Source: Pseudomonas sp. Root562
GTDB lineage: Bacteria > Pseudomonadota > Gammaproteobacteria > Pseudomonadales > Pseudomonadaceae
Assembly (NCBI RefSeq): GCF_001427125.1
Contig: NZ_LMGK01000006.1
Coordinates: 471 to 64,470 of the forward strand
DNA length: 64,000 bases
Direction: 5' to 3'
Made by a program: the position numbers and the translations under genes. Positions 27,392 to 35,433 of the stretch are shown here, piece by piece. Below the pieces are notes generated by a model, which was given only the letters and a program-made list of their open reading frames with translations, was not told the origin of the DNA and did not search any database. The number at the start of each line of letters is the position of its first letter. The stretch's first letter is position 1.

Positions 27392-28032
27392 AATACATCA
27401 TCGCATGCCTGCTGCTTGGCGCCTTCAGCCAGGGCGCCTGGGCGCTGGACGCTGCCGATCAGCAGCGCCTGAACGATATCCAGCAAAGCTGGGCACATAT
27501 TCAGTACGAAGTGCCGGAAGGGCAGCGAACCGCCGCGTTCGAAAAGCTCGCTGCACAAGCCTCACGCTTCACTCAGGAGCGCCAATCGGTTGCTGAAGCG
27601 TGGATTTGGTCCGGCATCGTCACCAGCAGTTGGGCCGGTGCCCAGGGAGGGCTGGGGGCGCTGGGCAAGGTCAAGGAAGCCAAGGCCGATCTGGAAAAGG
27701 CACTGGCGATTGACCCCAAAGCGCTGCAGGGCTCAGCCTACACCAGCCTCGGCGCGCTGTATGATCGTGTACCGGGATGGCCCATCGGTTTTGGCGACTC
27801 GGACAAAGCCGGGGAGTTTCTCGAACTGGCCCTGCGCATGAACCCCAATGGTATCGATAGCCTGTACTTCTGGGGTGATCACCTCTACCGTCAAAAGCGT
27901 TACGTTGAAGCCAGGGCTGCGCTACAAAAAGCACTGCTGGCGGCGCCTAGACCCGGACGCGAAACCGCCGATGCCGGGCGTCGCAAGGAAATCGAAGCAC
28001 TGTTGGTGGACGTAAACAAGAAACTTGGCTGA
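27388..28032 (+). CDS. Periplasmic TPR protein of the hemolysin-family operon
   Basis: This 214-residue protein has a clear signal peptide (MKYIIACLLLGAFSQGAWAL). TPR-like repeats follow: EAKADLEKALAIDPKALQGS, AGEFLELALRMNPNGIDSLY and VEARAALQKALLAAPR. It probably acts as a scaffold or sensor partner in the periplasm. Its start overlaps the SDR stop as ATGA. It precedes the two-component genes by only 11 bp, which ties signalling to the pathway. Confidence 0.88.
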   Translation: MKYIIACLLLGAFSQGAWALDAADQQRLNDIQQSWAHIQYEVPEGQRTAAFEKLAAQASRFTQERQSVAEAWIWSGIVTSSWAGAQGGLGALGKVKEAKADLEKALAIDPKALQGSAYTSLGALYDRVPGWPIGFGDSDKAGEFLELALRMNPNGIDSLYFWGDHLYRQKRYVEARAALQKALLAAPRPGRETADAGRRKEIEALLVDVNKKLG

Positions 28033-28043
28033 CAGGAGTCCAT

Positions 28044-28706
28044 GTGCGTTTATTACTGATAGAGGATGACGTGGCCCTCGGCGAAGGGATATCTCAATCC
28101 CTGGGTCGCGAGGGTTACACCGTCGACTGGTTGCAGGACGGCAGCAGCGCATTGCATTCGCTGCTCAGCGAAACCTTCGATCTGGTGGTGCTCGACCTCG
28201 GCCTGCCGCGCATGGACGGTCTGCAGGTATTGCGGCGTTTGCGTGACAGTGGCTCCAACCTGCCGGTGCTGATCCTTACCGCGCGCGATGCCACCGAAGA
28301 CCGTATCGCCGGGCTGGATGCCGGGGCCGATGATTACCTGATCAAGCCTTTTGACCTGGCGGAATTGAAAGCTCGCCTGCGTGCGCTTTTGCGCAGAAGC
28401 GCCGGGCGCGCGCAATCGACGATCGAGCACGCGGGCATCAGCCTTAATCCCGGCACTCAGCAAGTCAGCTATAAGGGCGAGCCCGTGGCCCTGACGCCCA
28501 AGGAATACCAACTGCTGCACGAACTGCTTTCGCCGCCCGGGCGGGTGATGACTCGCGACCATTTGATGCAACTGCTGTACGGCTGGAGCGAGGAAGCCGA
28601 AAGCAACACGCTGGAAGTTCACATCCATCATTTGCGCAAGAAATTCTCCACCGACCTGATCCGCACCATCCGTGGTGTCGGTTATCTGGTGGAGGAGCGC
28701 GGATGA
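28044..28706 (+). CDS. OmpR-family response regulator (QseB/PmrA-like)
   Basis: This 220-residue regulator has a receiver domain (1-115) with acidic pair Asp8/Asp9, phosphoacceptor Asp51 in VVLDLGLPRMDG, and Lys in YLIKPF. A winged-helix domain ends HHLRKKFSTDLIRTIRGVGY. Translation starts at GTG (28044), with AGGAG six bases before; an ATG two bases upstream is out of frame. It overlaps the sensor kinase by 4 bp. The 6-5-6 boxes at 23668 and 23710 are the kind of site this subfamily binds, suggesting autoregulation of the operon. Confidence 0.93.
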   Translation: MRLLLIEDDVALGEGISQSLGREGYTVDWLQDGSSALHSLLSETFDLVVLDLGLPRMDGLQVLRRLRDSGSNLPVLILTARDATEDRIAGLDAGADDYLIKPFDLAELKARLRALLRRSAGRAQSTIEHAGISLNPGTQQVSYKGEPVALTPKEYQLLHELLSPPGRVMTRDHLMQLLYGWSEEAESNTLEVHIHHLRKKFSTDLIRTIRGVGYLVEERG

Positions 28707-30070
28707 CTTCGATCAGGCGGCGCACCCTGACGCTGATCATCGGCCTGATGCTGGCCGGCCTGGCCGTGATCAGCCTGCTCAACCTGCACGACAGCAACCA
28801 CGAAATCGCCGAAGTCTATGACGCACAACTGGCCCAGAACGCCCGGCTGCTGCAAGGCGTGATGCGCATGCCCATGACCGGCAAAGAACATGCTGATTTG
28901 TACCAGGCTTTCAATCAGGCCCTGAGCGAAGCGGTGCCAAGGGTCGACGGCCATCCCTACGAGACGAAGATTGCCTTTCAAGTCTGGAACGCCAGTAACG
29001 AAGTACTGGTACACACCGCTAGCGCGCCGTCTTTCAACCCACCGCCAAGGACGCCAGGCTTCAGCGATGTCGTCGACTTGAGCAATCGCCGCTGGCGTGC
29101 CTTTCTGCTCGAAGACAAGCAAAACGGTTTGCGCATCTGGGTAGGGGAGAGAGACGACGTCCGCTCGGACCTGGTCGACCGAATTGTGCGCCATACGTTG
29201 TGGCCCAATATTCTGGGAAGCCTGATGCTGGCTGCCATGATCTGGTTGGCCATTGGCTGGGGCTTGCAGCCGCTGGTCAACATGGCCGCGACATTACGGG
29301 CCAGGCACCCTGGCTCGCTCGAGCCCTTGCAATTTACGCCGTTGCCCACGGAGCTTGAACCCATGCAGGCAGCGCTCAACCGAATGCTCGCGCAGATTCA
29401 GGAAGTGCTGGGGCGTGAGCGACGATTCGTCGCTGACGCCGCCCACGAAATGCGCACACCACTGGCCGTGCTCAGGGTCCATGCGCAGAACCTACTGGAG
29501 GCAGGGAGCGAAGCTGATCGTCGCACATCACTTGAACACCTCATCGCTGGCGTGGACCGTACCAGTCGGCTGGTCAATCAATTGCTCACGATGGCCCGCA
29601 TCGAACCCCAGGCAGGCACGCAAACACCCGCGCCGATCGATCTGGTTGCCACCGTTCGTGAGAGCCTTGTTCAGTTGACGCCCTGGTTGTTGAGCAAGGA
29701 GCTCGAACTGGTTTTCGATGTCACCGCCGACATCCAGCCTGTGAGAGTAGACCCGGCTGTCATTGATATTGCCTTGAACAACCTGGTCACCAATGCGGCG
29801 AATTTCTCCCCGCTGCATGGCGTGATCACGGTGAGGCTGAGCAAAAAGGACAATCGCTACGAACTCAGCGTCGAAGACGAGGGGCCGGGAATCAACGAAG
29901 AAGATCGCGATCGACTTTTCGAGCGTTTTTACAGTCGCGGAAACGACCAGGGTGCAGGTTTGGGGCTGGCTATCGTTCAGACAATTGCGGAACGCTTGGG
30001 AGGGCAAATCAGATTAGAGAATCGTATCCCTGCAGGACTGCGCGCAACATTGGAGATTTGTCGTTTCTGA
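28703..30070 (+). CDS. Sensor histidine kinase
   Basis: This is a 455-residue membrane kinase. The first membrane segment is at about residues 10-27. A periplasmic sensor region of about 140 residues follows, then a second membrane segment near 170-188. The dimerisation domain has the phosphoacceptor His248 in FVADAAHEMRTPLA. The ATPase domain shows N-box NNLVTNAANF, G1 EDEGPGI and G2 GAGLGLAIV. It is the QseC/PmrB type by layout. It is the last gene of the operon, and its ligand could be the pathway product or a membrane or metal cue. Confidence 0.93.
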   Translation: MTSIRRRTLTLIIGLMLAGLAVISLLNLHDSNHEIAEVYDAQLAQNARLLQGVMRMPMTGKEHADLYQAFNQALSEAVPRVDGHPYETKIAFQVWNASNEVLVHTASAPSFNPPPRTPGFSDVVDLSNRRWRAFLLEDKQNGLRIWVGERDDVRSDLVDRIVRHTLWPNILGSLMLAAMIWLAIGWGLQPLVNMAATLRARHPGSLEPLQFTPLPTELEPMQAALNRMLAQIQEVLGRERRFVADAAHEMRTPLAVLRVHAQNLLEAGSEADRRTSLEHLIAGVDRTSRLVNQLLTMARIEPQAGTQTPAPIDLVATVRESLVQLTPWLLSKELELVFDVTADIQPVRVDPAVIDIALNNLVTNAANFSPLHGVITVRLSKKDNRYELSVEDEGPGINEEDRDRLFERFYSRGNDQGAGLGLAIVQTIAERLGGQIRLENRIPAGLRATLEICRF

Positions 30071-30143
30071 CCCGGCCTTTCATGTTTCGATGGCCGATTT
30101 CTCTCCGGTGCGGTGCGAGCCCTTGGGCCTGAGCGAACAATGC

Positions 30144-30164
30144 GGGCGTCGTCTTCCGACGCCC
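30144..30164 (+). terminator. GC-rich hairpin after the sensor kinase gene
   Basis: GGGCGTCG at 30144-30151 pairs with CGACGCCC at 30157-30164. It has no T-tract but lies between convergent genes, so it may terminate either transcript weakly. Confidence 0.4.
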
Positions 30165-30243
30165 AAGCTTCCAGCGTGTCGGCAGAGACGGCGGTGCTGG
30201 AGCCAAAGCTGATTGACCCGCAGCACCTGCAACCAGGCTGGGA

Positions 30244-31074
30244 TTACTTCATTTTCGCCAGCATGGCCACGGCGACTGCCTTGGCCGACTGTGGGTTCTG
30301 GCCGGAAATGACTTCGCGATCCTCGACCACGTTCTCGCTCCATGGCTTGGCTTCGGAGAAGTTCGCACCGGCTGCCATCAGGCCATCCTGCGGGAACAGT
30401 TTCATATGACCGCCACCGAGGAAACCTTTGGCCTGCTCTTCTTCCGCGTCGGTGAAGGCGGTGACTTTGTAGCCCTTGTAAATCCAGTTGGCTGGCGCTG
30501 CCGGCTGCTTGCCCGATTCCAGCGCAGAGACAAAACCGCGCGCGTCCGGGATCGCCGACAACATGGCTATGGTGCCATGGCAGGTGAAGCCGGTGACTTT
30601 GCCTTTTTCATGGAAGTTGGTCAGCAGTTGGCCCAGTTGCTTGTCCTTGAGCAGATCCTGCATCGGGACATGGCCGCCAGGCACGAATACGGCATCGAAC
30701 TTGTCGTAGCCGATTTTCTGAACCTGCGCGAAGCTGATTGCTGGCGAGTCGCTCTTCGAGGTCAGCTTCAGCGTGGCCAGCAGCGCGAGACTTTCCTGAC
30801 GGGCCTTTTCATCGCCGCCCCAGAAGTTCACATCATTGGATTTCTCGTCCGCCGTTGGCGCCTTGCCGCTAGGGGTGGCAAATACAACGGTTTGACCCGC
30901 GGCAATGAAAGTCTGCACCGGTTGCATTAATTCGTTCAGGAAGAAACCTGTCTGCATGACCTTACCGTCTTTCAGGTCCAGTTGAGCCTGATCCGACAGG
31001 ACAACCAATACCGTGCCGGCATTGGCATAGTTAGTGGCAGCGGCGAGCAGGGCGGCAATAATGGTTTTTTTCAC
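30244..31074 (-). CDS. Secreted DJ-1/PfpI-family protein
   Basis: This 276-residue protein has a signal-like N-terminus (MKKTIIAALLAAATNYANAG). The class I glutamine-amidotransferase-like fold has the nucleophile elbow GFTCHGT, Cys165-His166. AVFVPGGHVPMQDL is the expected glycine-rich loop before it. Related members are glyoxalase III-like (Hsp31) or of unknown enzymatic role. An exported copy is unusual in that most relatives are cytoplasmic. It stands alone and converges with the sensor kinase gene. Confidence 0.85.
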   Translation of the reverse strand: MKKTIIAALLAAATNYANAGTVLVVLSDQAQLDLKDGKVMQTGFFLNELMQPVQTFIAAGQTVVFATPSGKAPTADEKSNDVNFWGGDEKARQESLALLATLKLTSKSDSPAISFAQVQKIGYDKFDAVFVPGGHVPMQDLLKDKQLGQLLTNFHEKGKVTGFTCHGTIAMLSAIPDARGFVSALESGKQPAAPANWIYKGYKVTAFTDAEEEQAKGFLGGGHMKLFPQDGLMAAGANFSEAKPWSENVVEDREVISGQNPQSAKAVAVAMLAKMK

Positions 31075-31333
31075 GGGATGCTCCAGCAGGGATGGTTTGA
31101 TGGAGTCATCTTATTGCTAGATCTGGCGGTGGTAGAGACCAATAATTGAATTTCACTTATTACATTGAGTAATCAATTGTAGGGAACGTTGGCGCCGAAA
31201 ATCAGTGCTGGGTTGTGTTGGCCGTCGCAGTAATGGCAGCTTCAACCAATTCGCAAATGAAATGAACAGCAGGAGGGGGCGAAAAACATTGATATGCACG
31301 CGTAGACAATACATTTTTCAATTGTTTCGATCT

Positions 31334-31741
31334 CGAGCAGGCTCGCTCCTGCGGGCGCGTTGTTTGGCGTTTTAAACGTCGTTGTGGATTTGTGTTTAAG
31401 CGTCCTCAGGCTTTCTTCCAGAAAGCCACAAAACCTTGCGCCGTTGCCTACGGTTACGCCAGAATCCGCCGGCTTGTGCGTCTTGGGGCTGCTCGGTAAC
31501 TTGATTCGCGTCACTGCACATCAGTGATCGGGTTTCGCAGCCCGGTAATCTCTAGGCGCACATCGTCTACCGTCCCTGAGCAGATCGTCAGGTCTGCCTC
31601 TCATGTCATGGCGGCTGTGCGTGGGAGACCTTCGGGTCTGCCAGGTTCCTAGAGTCCTGGTCTGCGAACCCGCGTACAGTTGCCACCTAACTTTCGTTTC
31701 GCAGCGAATGGTGTCAGCTCCATTTCTCTAGGAGTTTCATC
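31334..31741 (+). repeat. DUF6124-type leader repeat, copy 1
   Basis: About 408 bp is homologous to 48374-48776. The segment 31401-31490 is nearly identical to 48442-48531. The downstream half is diverged in sequence but conserved in structure. It begins with a palindromic CGAGCAGGCTCGCTCCT motif and ends directly at the ATG of a DUF6124 start. Confidence 0.9.
31511..31708 (+). ncRNA. Structured leader RNA, copy 1 (C4/CI-like antisense arrangement)
   Basis: In order there is a 6-bp hairpin (31511-31527) and hairpin A, CGGG-TTTCGCAG-CCCG (31529-31544). A UUCG-capped 5-bp hairpin (31626-31639) and segment B, CTGCGAA (31662-31668), follow. The last element is hairpin C, TTCG-TTTCGCAG-CGAA (31693-31708), ending 34 nt before a DUF6124 ATG. 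The loops of A and C are identical, and B is complementary to both, so B can pair with only one at a time or act in trans. Copy 2 preserves every element with compensatory changes. The same logic is used by phage P4 CI and P1 C4 RNAs; the equivalence is my inference. Confidence 0.65.
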
Positions 31742-31888
31742 ATGATCAAACCGACGCCCTATCCCCCGGAAAACGATCCAGTTTCCCCCTACGAATCCGA
31801 CTCGAAAAAGCTCAACGACGCCGCCGAGCGGGACGAATTTATTATTCTAAAAATAGATCTGTCCCCTTTTTCATTTTTTTCATTCTGA
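31742..31888 (+). pseudogene. Truncated DUF6124 gene
   Basis: The frame starts MIKPTPYPPENDPVSPYESD and matches the intact copy at 48777 for about 30 residues, up to LNDAAER. It then breaks into unrelated DEFIILKIDLSPFSF and a stop. The family protein is about 119 residues, so three quarters are missing. The ribosome site TAGGAG and the complete structured leader are retained. The break coincides with an AT-rich AATAGATCTGTCCCC-type sequence, of a kind often seen near small repeats in Pseudomonas. The 31889-31987 stretch after it holds nothing I recognise. Confidence 0.8.
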
Positions 31889-31987
31889 CCACCGATTGCC
31901 TCGGAATTCACCAGCACCATACTCGGCAGAGAACGGGCAAAAGTGGACGGTCGCCTACTCTGGCAACTGAGCAAATCACAGCCTTGA

Positions 31988-32431
31988 TCAGCTCAGTCGC
32001 TCATACCGGAGGTAACCATGGGAATCGGTTTCCATGCATGAGAAGCCTGCTCTCTGGTACATGAGTGCGGCTGGATTATCGGGTCGCACGCTTAAACGCA
32101 GATAAGCAAATCCATTTTGCTTAGCGGTGGCCGCGTAAGCGTTGAGCAGCGATAGGCCAACGCCGTTCCGCCTGTAGACCTGGCTGACGTTGATGGTGCA
32201 GAGCTCCGCGTAATCTTGTTCGGGTGTCCACAACGAGTAACCGGCAAACTGCTCGTCAATGATCGCAACCGTCAATCGATCGAAGTTTTCAACCCATCGA
32301 GTGAGGTGACGCTCCAACTGTAGCCGCCAGGTATCTTCGTGAGTGGGCTCCCAAGACCGAATGTAGTCCTGCTCTCCCCGGTATATCGAAGGAAGATCGG
32401 TCACGTGGGCTTGCCTCAAAATGAGGGTCAT
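31988..32431 (-). CDS. GNAT-family N-acetyltransferase
   Basis: This 147-residue GNAT protein has the acetyl-CoA pyrophosphate loop in VYRRNGVGLSLLNAY (motif A). The C-terminal LRLSVRPDNPAALMYQRAGF is typical of the family's motif B. An AGGAGG ribosome site lies before MTLILRQAHV. The acceptor substrate is not predictable. It lies downstream of the TonB receptor gene on the same strand, separated by a 13-bp inverted repeat that probably ends the receptor transcript. Confidence 0.9.
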   Translation of the reverse strand: MTLILRQAHVTDLPSIYRGEQDYIRSWEPTHEDTWRLQLERHLTRWVENFDRLTVAIIDEQFAGYSLWTPEQDYAELCTINVSQVYRRNGVGLSLLNAYAATAKQNGFAYLRLSVRPDNPAALMYQRAGFSCMETDSHGYLRYERLS

Positions 32432-32567
32432 CTGAACGCCTCCTGCGTGTTGAGCATGGGGATTTACCGCGTGATATGACGCGGAAATCCGGCTTTGTGA
32501 TGTTCGGGGTTATCGACCGCTTTCAAGTGGTAGTGACGGCAAAAATCACGTTCAACTTACGACCACC

Positions 32568-32609
32568 GCACAGAAAGGGAGCAGGCTTAACGTGCGTCCC
32601 TTTCTGTGC
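32568..32609 (-). terminator. Long 13-bp inverted repeat after the siderophore receptor
   Basis: GCACAGAAAGGGA at 32568-32580 is exactly complementary to 32597-32609, with a 16-nt spacer. It lies 37 bp past the receptor stop codon. There is no U-tract, so it is a weak terminator or a 3' stabilising hairpin. Confidence 0.5.
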
Positions 32610-32645
32610 TGTTTGCAGCGCGGCGCATCCCGGCGCCTAGATAAC

Positions 32646-34826
32646 TCAGAAGCTGTACTTGGCGGTCAGCATCAAATTGCGCGGGGCACCGTAGCTGTCG
32701 CCACCATAGCTAACGGAGTTGGAGATGGAGGAGTAGTACTTGCGGTCGAAAATATTGTTGGCATTGAGTTGCAGGTCTAGGTTCTGGTTGACCTGGTAAC
32801 CGGTCATCAGATCGGTAACGGCGTAGGCACCCTGCTTGAGCCGGTAGCTGCTGCCATCGAGCAACTCGATGTCGTTGTACATACGGCTCTGCCAGGAGAC
32901 GTTGCCGCCGACGCGCAGTTTCTCCAGCTGGCCTTGGAAGCGGTAGGTGGTGGCCAGCTTGAACAGGTGCTCAGGGGTATCGGTGTCAAAGCGCTGGTTC
33001 ACGGTCTGCGGGTTGGCGTCATCCTTGATGGTGTGCACGCGGGCGTAGGTATAGCCACCGCCGATCTGCCAATTTTCGGTAAGAGCGCCTTGCAATTCAA
33101 AGTCGATGCCCTGGCTGCGAATCTCGCCTGAGGCCTCATAGCAGGAAGACTGTGGGCAGTTTTCCACGAACACCTGCACTGCGCGGTTTTCCTGGTCGAC
33201 ACGGAACAAGGCCAGGCTTGCATTCAACGCACCGTCGAAGTATTCGCCTTTGATGCCGACCTCGTAGTTCTTGCCGACGATCGGCTTGACGGGGGTCGCG
33301 GAGGTGTCTTTAGAACTCTGTGGAGTGAATATATCGCTGTAGCTGACGTAGACCGAATGATGGTCGTCCAGGTCGTAAATCAAGCCTGCATAACGGGTGA
33401 CGTTGCGGGTGACCTTGTAGTCTCCATCGCCGTCACGGTTGTCGTAATCATACCAATCCAGACGTCCGCCAAGGATCAGCTTCAGCGGGTCGGCCAGGCT
33501 TAGGCGAGTGGTCATGTACACGCCGTCTTGGGTGGTGACTTCGCGGCTATTGTCAGTGTGGACAAAGTTTGGCTTGCCGGCGTTGATCGGCCAGTTGGTG
33601 TCGTACGGGTCGTAGTTGTGGGTGGTCATGTCGTAGATGCGCTTGCTGGCACCCACCACCAGCTCGTGTGTCCGCCCGAACGCTTCGAATGGGCCACTGA
33701 CAAAGGCGTCCACGCCGGCCTGGTTTTCATCGTGGGCCGACTGGTAGACGGTTCGGGCCAGCGTGTTGTTGACCCAGCGCGACTGGTAAGAACCGGTGAA
33801 CAGCGCGTTCTGTTCAGAGTAGTTGGCGTTGACCTGAAGATTCCAGTCATTGGCCAGGCGCTGACGCACTTCGGCGAAAATGGTGTTGATCTCCTGATCC
33901 TTGTTCTCCCAGTCGGTACCCGGGTTGTACGAGCGCGGCAGGTTCAGGTGGTGGCCGTCGAGGCCGATCATCGAGGCGCCCCAGAAGTAGTTGGTCTTGT
34001 CTTTCTGGTGGGAGAAACCCAGGGTCAGGGTGGTGTCATCACTCAGGTCTGCTTCAGTGACCGCGTAGAACAGGCCGTGATCTTCCTCGACATCATCAAT
34101 GAAGCTGTTGGCGTCTCGGTACGAAGTGACTACCCGCCCGCGCAAGGTGCCACTGTCGTTAAGCGGGCTGGAAGCGTCGATCTCGCCACGGTAGTCGTCC
34201 CAGCTGCCGGCGGCACCGGTCAAGGTGACCTTCTGCTCGGCGAGGGGCCGCTTGCGTATCAGGTTGATGGCCGCCGAAGGGTTTCCTGCACCGGTGACCA
34301 GCCCGGTCGCACCGCGCACAATTTCGACCCGGTCGAACATCGCCAGGTTCGGCTGGGCGCCGACCGTCCAACCTTGGTAGCCACTCGGGATACCGTCATA
34401 CATGAGGTTATCGATGTCGAAACCACGCGCCGAGTAGGTCTGCCGGCCGGGGCCGCTGGAAAAGTCCAAAAACAGGCCTGGTGTGGCCTTCACCACATCG
34501 TTGATGCTGGTCATGGCCTGATCGTCCATGCGTTGCCGGGTGATGACGGTCACCGCCTGAGGGGTCTCACGCATGGTCAGCGGCAGCTTGGTCGCGGTTT
34601 GCATGGGGCCAGTGGTGTAGGAGCCGGTACCTTCCGTAGTGCTGCCCAGTTGAGTGGCACCGATTTCGGTGGCGCCGAGCTCTAGAGTGCTGGACGGGGC
34701 GGCATTTTCGGACGTTGTCTGAAGCGCTTCTTCCGCTGAGACGGTGGTGATACTGGCCATGCAGATAGCCAGTGCCAACAGGTTAGGAGAAAGGTTCGAA
34801 CGGCGGTGAATGGTGTGAAACGACAT
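32646..34826 (-). CDS. TonB-dependent ferric-siderophore receptor
   Basis: This is an outer-membrane receptor of about 726 residues with a signal peptide ending SITTVSAEE. An N-terminal extension precedes the plug domain (about 75-190, with LPLTMRETPQAVTVITRQRM and RGATGLVTGAGNPSAAINLI). A 22-strand barrel follows, ending AKYSF. It resembles the FhuE/FpvA-type siderophore receptors; the cognate siderophore cannot be assigned. I use the ATG at 34826, preceded by GGGGAAG; the in-frame codon before it is TTG. A Fur-box candidate lies 50 bp upstream. Confidence 0.93.
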   Translation of the reverse strand: MSFHTIHRRSNLSPNLLALAICMASITTVSAEEALQTTSENAAPSSTLELGATEIGATQLGSTTEGTGSYTTGPMQTATKLPLTMRETPQAVTVITRQRMDDQAMTSINDVVKATPGLFLDFSSGPGRQTYSARGFDIDNLMYDGIPSGYQGWTVGAQPNLAMFDRVEIVRGATGLVTGAGNPSAAINLIRKRPLAEQKVTLTGAAGSWDDYRGEIDASSPLNDSGTLRGRVVTSYRDANSFIDDVEEDHGLFYAVTEADLSDDTTLTLGFSHQKDKTNYFWGASMIGLDGHHLNLPRSYNPGTDWENKDQEINTIFAEVRQRLANDWNLQVNANYSEQNALFTGSYQSRWVNNTLARTVYQSAHDENQAGVDAFVSGPFEAFGRTHELVVGASKRIYDMTTHNYDPYDTNWPINAGKPNFVHTDNSREVTTQDGVYMTTRLSLADPLKLILGGRLDWYDYDNRDGDGDYKVTRNVTRYAGLIYDLDDHHSVYVSYSDIFTPQSSKDTSATPVKPIVGKNYEVGIKGEYFDGALNASLALFRVDQENRAVQVFVENCPQSSCYEASGEIRSQGIDFELQGALTENWQIGGGYTYARVHTIKDDANPQTVNQRFDTDTPEHLFKLATTYRFQGQLEKLRVGGNVSWQSRMYNDIELLDGSSYRLKQGAYAVTDLMTGYQVNQNLDLQLNANNIFDRKYYSSISNSVSYGGDSYGAPRNLMLTAKYSF

Positions 34827-34875
34827 CAATCTGCTTCCCCAAGTGATACAAAACGAATCTGATGCGAGTGCGTGT

Positions 34876-34894
34876 AAGAACTATTCGCATTAGC
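34876..34894 (-). promoter_or_regulatory. Candidate Fur box upstream of the siderophore receptor
   Basis: Read on the minus strand, the 19-mer matches the Fur consensus at 12 of 19 positions, keeping the TAATG, AAT and TT blocks. It lies 50 bp before the receptor start, a normal position for iron repression. Confidence 0.5.
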
Positions 34895-35433
34895 ATGTCA
34901 GATCGAGTGTCTTGAAGAAAGCTTTACGAGTCAGTTAGTTAACAAAATTTTCACATTTGCTGATTTCTATGCGGGCATGAAAAATCCGGGAAGGCCTCCC
35001 AAAATGTGTGAGGGGTGCAAGTTAGAGGGTGTAGAGGTTGACTGCTATTGACCGTCCTAAAGATTACGTACTGCTGAGTTATACGAAGCATGAAAGCTCC
35101 GCCAGACACTTGGGAGTCGAGTTCAATAACGCGAGGTCTGCCTATCCCTGTAAATGGTGATCCCGCAAACGATTCACCAGGGTCGAGTTCCGTCTGTATG
35201 GTGTCCCGTTAGAAATCCACTGCCTGCTTTATGCCACTTATGACAGCTTTAAACTCGTCGCGTCGTGATCAGAATTGACGATGATCAAACGCGAAGTATT
35301 GACGCCTTTCTGATAAAACACTCGAGGCAGTGCGGCTGCTTGCACGTGATTTAGAATATGCATATGCTCTTTTAGATGTTGATTCTTAATCTGTTTCACT
35401 CTCAACTAGCTTCTTTTTGACAGGTGAGAGCTG
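34895..35433. other. Intergenic region without a recognised gene
   Basis: About 540 bp between the receptor and the SolA-type gene. A fragment reading GACTGCTATTGACC at 35040-35053 resembles the start of the repeat family at 41526. Otherwise I see no coding sequence with a convincing start, no RNA gene and no clear terminator. Confidence 0.5.

Noticed and set aside
31334..31741. Bridge RNA of an IS110 element or a retron msr-msd as explanation of the paired loops
   Set aside because: No IS110 recombinase or reverse transcriptase gene is present near either copy, and both leaders end at the same protein-gene start, which fits a cis leader better.
31075..31988. An insertion sequence at the broken DUF6124 gene
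   Set aside because: No transposase frame, terminal inverted repeats or target duplication could be seen around 31830-31890.
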